From: JAUILA01 sp964563925 | GTDB lineage: Bacteria > Bacteroidota > Bacteroidia > Cytophagales > Cyclobacteriaceae | Reading direction: 5' to 3' | Assembly: GCA_964563925.1 (NCBI GenBank) | Contig: CAZLZD010000081.1 | Location: forward strand, 1 to 11,995 | Length of the DNA stretch: 11,995 nt | Shown: one piece after another, positions 8,272-11,995 of the stretch | Layout: every line of letters begins with the position of its first letter | Position numbering within the stretch: the first letter of the stretch is position 1 | The notes under the pieces: model-generated | What the model was told of the DNA's origin: nothing | What the model saw: only the letters and a program-made list of their open reading frames with translations | Databases searched by the model: none | Made by a program: the position numbers and the translations under genes

Positions 8272-9633
8272 TTATTGAGGCCCCAGATCTGAACGCAGCA
8301 TTTCAATATCTTCCTGTAGCCGCCCGGACCCCATTGCCTGGGCTGTCTTCCGGTACATGGGCGAGTTATTTTCCCTTCCCAGCAAAAGATCAGCAGCGAT
8401 AAGTCCGTAGGCCAGTGTACCTTTGGCGCCAATTCCCGACATGCCGCCCACTAGGAGAAAAGAGGTATCGATATTTCCCGAATCGTCGATACGTGGCGTG
8501 ACATAGGGAATTTCGGACCCGGTCAGCGAATACACGCAGGAATAGCCTGACCTGAATTCCAGCCTGCCGGCCTCCACCGGGATGTCCAGCATGCGGAGGT
8601 ATTCGGCAAGCCTCCTGCGGCTCCAGTTGATCTCCTCTTCAGTTAATTCTTTTTGCCATATGCTGTCAAGGTCGGCAATATCGGTCCTGAGCATATGTCC
8701 GCCTGCCTTGATCAGCGGGACCCCGTTTTCGTCAAAATTTTCTATCATCGTATAGAAGATTTCATCATCCAGAAAGGCAGCGGGCAGAGATTCCTCCAGG
8801 CGCGACCGTTCGGAATCTGAAAGTTTCTCATAGTCTGCTTTGTTGATTTGCATAAAGCTGAGGAACAACCGCTTCGGGCTGATCAGCGATTCGAAATAGG
8901 GGGCGACCTCACGGGTAAGCATGCCGTTATAGGGTCCGGCAGCAGCCACCACTTTACGGCTGCGTAGAATCCGCGTTTCGCCGGAGTGCTGGTCCAGGAC
9001 CTGAACCTCGTAGTGATCATCCTTTTTGGTGAGTGCAGTCACCTTCTGTCCGTATTCAACCCGGTTCCCGGAGGTCCGCACTGCCTCGTGTAACTTGCCG
9101 ATCAGCACCCCCGGGTTAAGTGTGCCTGAATATTTTTTGTATTCCCGGATCACCCGGGCCTCCTCTGTCACGTTCATTCCGAACATGTCCCTGGCTTCCG
9201 TGCTTCCGGCCGCATAGTTAAAGGTATCTGCCTGCTGGTAGAGAATATTATCAATCTCGCGCTGCTGCGCCGCATGATAAAGGTAAGTGACCGGAGAGGT
9301 GTGGTAGATGTCCTCCATGGAATGACCCCCGCCTGCATGAGTATTCAGGTATGCGATCAGCGATATGGTCTCAGCCACCGAGGTTTGCTGCAGCCAGGCA
9401 AATATATCGTGCTTTGCCCCCAGGCTGCGGGAGATCCTTGCTTCTCCGAAACTTGACCCATAGGAATAGACCGAATCCTGCTGCTCCAGCAACAAGACCG
9501 AAGTGCCGGCCTCGCCCAGTTTCCAGGCAGTGGCACTGCCCATGAGTCCGCCACCAATGACGATCACCTCTTCCTCCGGGGGAGTGTTCATACAACTGCT
9601 GATTATGACCAGGACGAATATAAAACGATTCAT
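8272..9633 (-). CDS. Exported lipoprotein FAD-dependent amine oxidase, sarcosine oxidase (MSOX/SolA) family
   Basis: This 453-residue flavoprotein of the DAO/monomeric sarcosine oxidase group should oxidise a secondary amine or N-methyl amino acid, reducing O2 to H2O2. The FAD-binding Rossmann motif is VIGGGLMG (25-32), with an acidic residue ending the second strand (LLLE50). Family active-site features appear in order: GEARISR (63-69; the two Arg match MSOX Arg49 and Arg52), Lys309 in LIKAGGH (MSOX Lys265, O2 activation), Cys366 in YSCVYS (MSOX Cys315, covalent FAD) and Lys404 in GIGAKG (MSOX Lys348). These matches were made by eye. The start at 9633 is preferred over the in-frame ATG at 9669, because it places a signal peptide with the lipobox ISSC (Cys14) at the N-terminus. 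Most relatives are cytoplasmic, so a lipidated version is unusual. The substrate is unknown. The gene converges on the small lipoprotein gene with a 17-bp gap. Confidence 0.9.
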   Translation of the reverse strand: MNRFIFVLVIISSCMNTPPEEEVIVIGGGLMGSATAWKLGEAGTSVLLLEQQDSVYSYGSSFGEARISRSLGAKHDIFAWLQQTSVAETISLIAYLNTHAGGGHSMEDIYHTSPVTYLYHAAQQREIDNILYQQADTFNYAAGSTEARDMFGMNVTEEARVIREYKKYSGTLNPGVLIGKLHEAVRTSGNRVEYGQKVTALTKKDDHYEVQVLDQHSGETRILRSRKVVAAAGPYNGMLTREVAPYFESLISPKRLFLSFMQINKADYEKLSDSERSRLEESLPAAFLDDEIFYTMIENFDENGVPLIKAGGHMLRTDIADLDSIWQKELTEEEINWSRRRLAEYLRMLDIPVEAGRLEFRSGYSCVYSLTGSEIPYVTPRIDDSGNIDTSFLLVGGMSGIGAKGTLAYGLIAADLLLGRENNSPMYRKTAQAMGSGRLQEDIEMLRSDLGPQ

Positions 9634-9757
9634 GTGAGAGGCAAAAATATTGGTGTAGACACCTTCCATCCGGAAGCGATTCAGGCAAAATAGTGAAAAA
9701 AATTCAGGGGCAGGTATGGAATTTTACCGCTGAGCGCATCCTGAAAATAAAAACGCT

Positions 9758-10462
9758 ATGAAAGATCCATTTACCATTACTGTTGACAAGCCGTGCTCCG
9801 CTGACCGGAGTGCCTTTATGCCCACTTCAAACGGCGGATTCTGTCCGCTTTGTGAAAAGGAGGTGGTTGATTTTACCAAAATGTCTGATGCCGAAGTCCG
9901 CTCCTGGTTCACAAGGGAAAAGGGCAAAACCTGCGGCACATTCCGGAAAGACCAGCTGGGTAATCATCCATCTTCCCGCTCGTTTTTCCGGTTGACCAGG
10001 ATGACCGGATTCCTTGGCCTCCTTGTGCTTGTGGGCACTCTCGAAGTGAACGCGCGCGAACTTCAGGCACCTGATGTGCGTCCTGTTATTCATTCTCCCG
10101 TACGCATGCCCCTGCAGGCACTACAACTGCAAACCGTAAAGGGTGTGGTGAAAGACGAGGAGGGACAACCGCTTACCGGGGCTAACATATTCCTTAAAGG
10201 GTCACCTGCCGTGGGTACCGTGGCCGATTTGGACGGGGCCTTCGAATTTCCCCGCCAGCTGCAGCCGGGAGATATCCTGGTCTTCAGTTTTGTGGGATAC
10301 GAAACCAGGGAGTATGAGATTACCGTGGACACACCTGCCTTTATTGAAATCGAACTGGAGCTTTTTGCTGAGCTGACCGGCGAGGTGGAGGTTGTAGCCG
10401 GACAAGCCACTGTTTCCGGGGTTAGCCGGTTATGGTCGCGGGTGAAGGGAATCTTCAACTAG
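9758..10462 (+). CDS. Cys-motif membrane protein with C-terminal carboxypeptidase-regulatory-like domain
   Basis: This 234-residue protein has three parts. The N-terminal head (1-65) contains Cys13, a CPLC knuckle (Cys29, Cys32) and Cys59 in a CGTF segment, a layout that could bind metal or a cluster. A single transmembrane helix spans about 82-98 (MTGFLGLLVLVGTL). The C-terminal part (about 127-205) is a CTLD beta-sandwich with VKGVVKDEEGQPLTGANIFL, GTVADLDGAFEF and ILVFSFVGYETREY. The expected topology is a cytoplasmic head and a periplasmic CTLD. Similar Cys-head/CTLD proteins are, to my knowledge, common in Bacteroidota with no settled role. The ATG follows an A-rich leader (aaaataaaaacgct). 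The transglutaminase-like gene begins 4-10 nt after this stop, so the two form an operon. The CTLD resembles that of the SusC-like protein (ILVFSFVG is in both), but no plug or barrel follows. Confidence 0.88.
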   Translation: MKDPFTITVDKPCSADRSAFMPTSNGGFCPLCEKEVVDFTKMSDAEVRSWFTREKGKTCGTFRKDQLGNHPSSRSFFRLTRMTGFLGLLVLVGTLEVNARELQAPDVRPVIHSPVRMPLQALQLQTVKGVVKDEEGQPLTGANIFLKGSPAVGTVADLDGAFEFPRQLQPGDILVFSFVGYETREYEITVDTPAFIEIELELFAELTGEVEVVAGQATVSGVSRLWSRVKGIFN

Positions 10463-10472
10463 TCTTGTGAGA

Positions 10473-11459
10473 ATGCGGAAGACAGTCTTTTTTTTGCTGT
10501 GCTGGTGGCCGGGCCTGCTGCTTGCCCAACCGGCCGTGGATGGTCCGCCCGATTACGGGCGGGCCGACAGCATAGCCGGACTGTTTTCCGGTCATTCTCT
10601 CGACCATCCGGCTCTTCTTGCCGACAGACTAACCAGGAACCTGTGTTCAGACCGTGAAAAATTCAGGGCCCTGTATACCTGGGTTTGCACGAACATAACC
10701 AATAACTACAGCCTGTTCACCCGGCACAAACGAAAACTGGTCCGGTGGAAAGATCAGCCCGAAAAGCTCGAAGCCTGGAACAGAAAGTTTGCACCTAAGG
10801 TATTTCACACCCTCCGGACCAAACGTTCCACGCTGTGCACCGGGTATGCCTACCTCCTCCGGGAACTTTCCCGTCATGCCGGACTTGCCGCCGAAGTCGT
10901 GGACGGTTACGGGCGTACAGCTTCCTCCAATATTGGCGGGGATGGACTGATCAATCATTCCTGGAATGCCGTTAAACTGGATGGCCGGTGGTACCTGAGT
11001 GACCCGACCTGGTCAAGCGGGTATATCCGCGATGGCCGGTTCATTGCCGAGTATAATGATATTTATTTCCTCGCAGATCCCGCCCTGTTTGTACTTTCCC
11101 ATTATCCTAAGGATACGCGCTGGATTTTGATGGAGAATGCCCCGCAGCTCAGGGATTTTCTGAACGCTCCTGTTTCCGGCAAGTTTTCCTATGCATACAG
11201 GGTGACTCCATTATTCCCTACCACCCACAAGGTGGAAATTGAACAGGATACTGCCTTAGTCATACATTTTCGCAGCCCGGAGGGGCAATCGCCCGCGTTG
11301 AGGTGTAAACAGCACGGCGAAATACGGGCTGTCCGCAGCCAAAGAAATGGCGATGGATATGTGATATACGCACAGATTAACAGGTCTGGTATGCATAGTA
11401 TAGAAGTATTGATGGAGGGGAAGCCTGTGCTCGCCTACCAGCTACAGGTTCGGCGCTAA
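10473..11459 (+). CDS. Secreted transglutaminase-like (KY-peptidase-like) protein
   Basis: This is a 328-residue protein with signal peptide MRKTVFFLLCWWPGLLLAQ, cleaved near residue 19. The central domain has the transglutaminase/protease fold. A preceding helix (FRALYTWVCTNITNNYS) resembles the KY-peptidase lead-in. The putative catalytic Cys122 lies in RSTLCTGYAYLL, His162 in NHSWNAVKLDGRWYL and Asp177 in SDPTW, so the Cys-His-Asp triad is intact. Residues from about 235 form a beta-rich C-terminal domain. Family members act as cysteine proteases or transglutaminases, or bind as scaffolds; the substrate is not visible here. A GTG six bases upstream at 10467 (after a 4-nt gap) would add two residues; I prefer the ATG because the signal peptide begins well there. 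Co-transcription with the preceding CTLD protein is likely. The product is expected in the periplasm or outside the cell. Confidence 0.88.
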   Translation: MRKTVFFLLCWWPGLLLAQPAVDGPPDYGRADSIAGLFSGHSLDHPALLADRLTRNLCSDREKFRALYTWVCTNITNNYSLFTRHKRKLVRWKDQPEKLEAWNRKFAPKVFHTLRTKRSTLCTGYAYLLRELSRHAGLAAEVVDGYGRTASSNIGGDGLINHSWNAVKLDGRWYLSDPTWSSGYIRDGRFIAEYNDIYFLADPALFVLSHYPKDTRWILMENAPQLRDFLNAPVSGKFSYAYRVTPLFPTTHKVEIEQDTALVIHFRSPEGQSPALRCKQHGEIRAVRSQRNGDGYVIYAQINRSGMHSIEVLMEGKPVLAYQLQVRR

Positions 11460-11474
11460 GGTAGTATCGTGAAT

Positions 11475-11501
11475 AAAAAAATCCCGCCGTGAAGCGGGAT
11501 T
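11475..11501 (-). terminator. Intrinsic terminator of the outer-membrane barrel gene
   Basis: Read on the minus strand, an 8-bp perfect stem (AATCCCGC paired with GCGGGATT) encloses a 6-nt loop and is followed by a run of seven T. It lies 18 nt past the stop of the barrel gene. On the plus strand the stem is preceded by A residues and followed by no T run, so it mainly serves the minus-strand gene. It may partly stop readthrough from the convergent transglutaminase-like gene. Confidence 0.85.
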
Positions 11502-11518
11502 CCAAATGATCCGTTGAT

Positions 11519-11995
11519 TTAATTACGTCGCAACAGATTAAAGACCAGGCCGATCTCGAACATGCCGGTTTTTATGTCATTTCCTTCGTAATCGTCCTCC
11601 GCAACATCCGACAATCCAAGGGTATAGGCCGCCTGGGCACGGAAGAGTTCAGTGATCTGATAGGCCAATCCGAATTTAAACCCGAAATCGAGACCCTTGA
11701 GGTAGTCTTTAAGGTCATCCCCCTCCGTATCCTCCGCGGCCAGAAGAAACCCGAGCTGAAACCCGGCAAATACGATGAGATCAGGGATCACGGCATATCC
11801 GACTAGCAGGGGCAACACGAGCGTGGTAAAATTATAACCGAAGCCGTCAGCCCCGTCGTAGTCAAACCGGGTTCCGTTCAGCGCGATCATAAGCCCCGAC
11901 ATAAAATACACATATTGCGAATACTGATAGGTGGCCATTACCCCGAATATTACCGCGGCCCGGTCACTTGAAAAGTCATAGTCTTTCTCCCTGAG
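11519..11995 (-). CDS. Outer-membrane beta-barrel protein (porin-family, OMP_b-brl type), 5' end outside window
   Basis: The reading frame stays open to the right edge, so the N-terminus and signal peptide lie outside; the ATG at 11938 is probably internal, because the 19 codons upstream of it continue the frame without a stop. The visible 158 residues alternate polar and hydrophobic residues as in transmembrane beta-strands. They carry the pattern of small Bacteroidota barrels: LVLPLLVGYAV, FAGFQLGFLLAA, a loop rich in Asp and Glu, DFGFKFGLAYQI, AAYTLGLSDV and a final strand FEIGLVFNLLRRN. This fits the PorT/OMP_b-brl superfamily, whose members sit in the outer membrane and mostly have no known ligand. 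The gene is convergent with the transglutaminase-like gene and followed by a clear terminator. The specific role is unknown. Confidence 0.82.
   Translation of the reverse strand, partial: LREKDYDFSSDRAAVIFGVMATYQYSQYVYFMSGLMIALNGTRFDYDGADGFGYNFTTLVLPLLVGYAVIPDLIVFAGFQLGFLLAAEDTEGDDLKDYLKGLDFGFKFGLAYQITELFRAQAAYTLGLSDVAEDDYEGNDIKTGMFEIGLVFNLLRRN

Noticed and set aside
9634..9757. TATTTTG on the minus strand upstream of the FAD oxidase as a possible -7 element
   Set aside because: It is one base short of TAnnTTTG and has no convincing -33 element.
11519..11938. Complete 139-residue gene starting at the ATG at 11938
   Set aside because: The frame continues open through 19 more codons to the edge with barrel-like sequence, and the ATG would leave no signal peptide, so the gene is treated as partial.

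Overview
The window looks like chromosomal DNA of a Bacteroidota bacterium of moderate GC content; the order cannot be fixed. The evidence is a SusC/RagA-type outer-membrane barrel with an N-terminal carboxypeptidase-regulatory-like domain (CTLD), a second CTLD protein behind a cysteine-rich head, signal peptides ending in AQ, A-rich rather than Shine-Dalgarno leaders, and an outer-membrane beta-barrel (OMP_b-brl) gene. There are seven protein genes. I saw no RNA genes, CRISPR arrays, insertion sequences or integrases.

Left part (1-7401, minus strand): a two-gene unit transcribed right to left. The first gene (7401-4588) encodes a SusC-like protein with signal peptide, CTLD and a complete-looking beta-barrel, but no plug domain. 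Four bases after its stop begins a 1524-residue alpha-2-macroglobulin-like protein (4583-9). It keeps the thioester Cys and Gln and carries a complete TonB-receptor plug domain, with a TonB-box-like lead-in, between its macroglobulin half and its thioester half. That is about where the protease bait region sits in animal macroglobulins. The domain missing from one protein is therefore present in the next, which suggests a split receptor: a barrel plugged in trans by a protease-trapping or substrate-capturing macroglobulin. This is the most interesting item in the window.

Middle (7402-9757): a 229-bp divergent region leads to a small unrecognised lipoprotein (plus). It converges, with a 17-bp gap, on a flavin amine oxidase of the sarcosine oxidase family (minus). 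The oxidase has a lipoprotein signal and the family's key residues, including the cysteine that binds FAD covalently.

Right part (9758-11995): a plus-strand pair encodes a Cys-motif/transmembrane/CTLD protein and a secreted transglutaminase-like (KY-peptidase-like) protein. It converges on an outer-membrane beta-barrel gene that runs off the right edge; a clear intrinsic terminator for that gene lies in the gap. Most products are predicted to be envelope or exported proteins.
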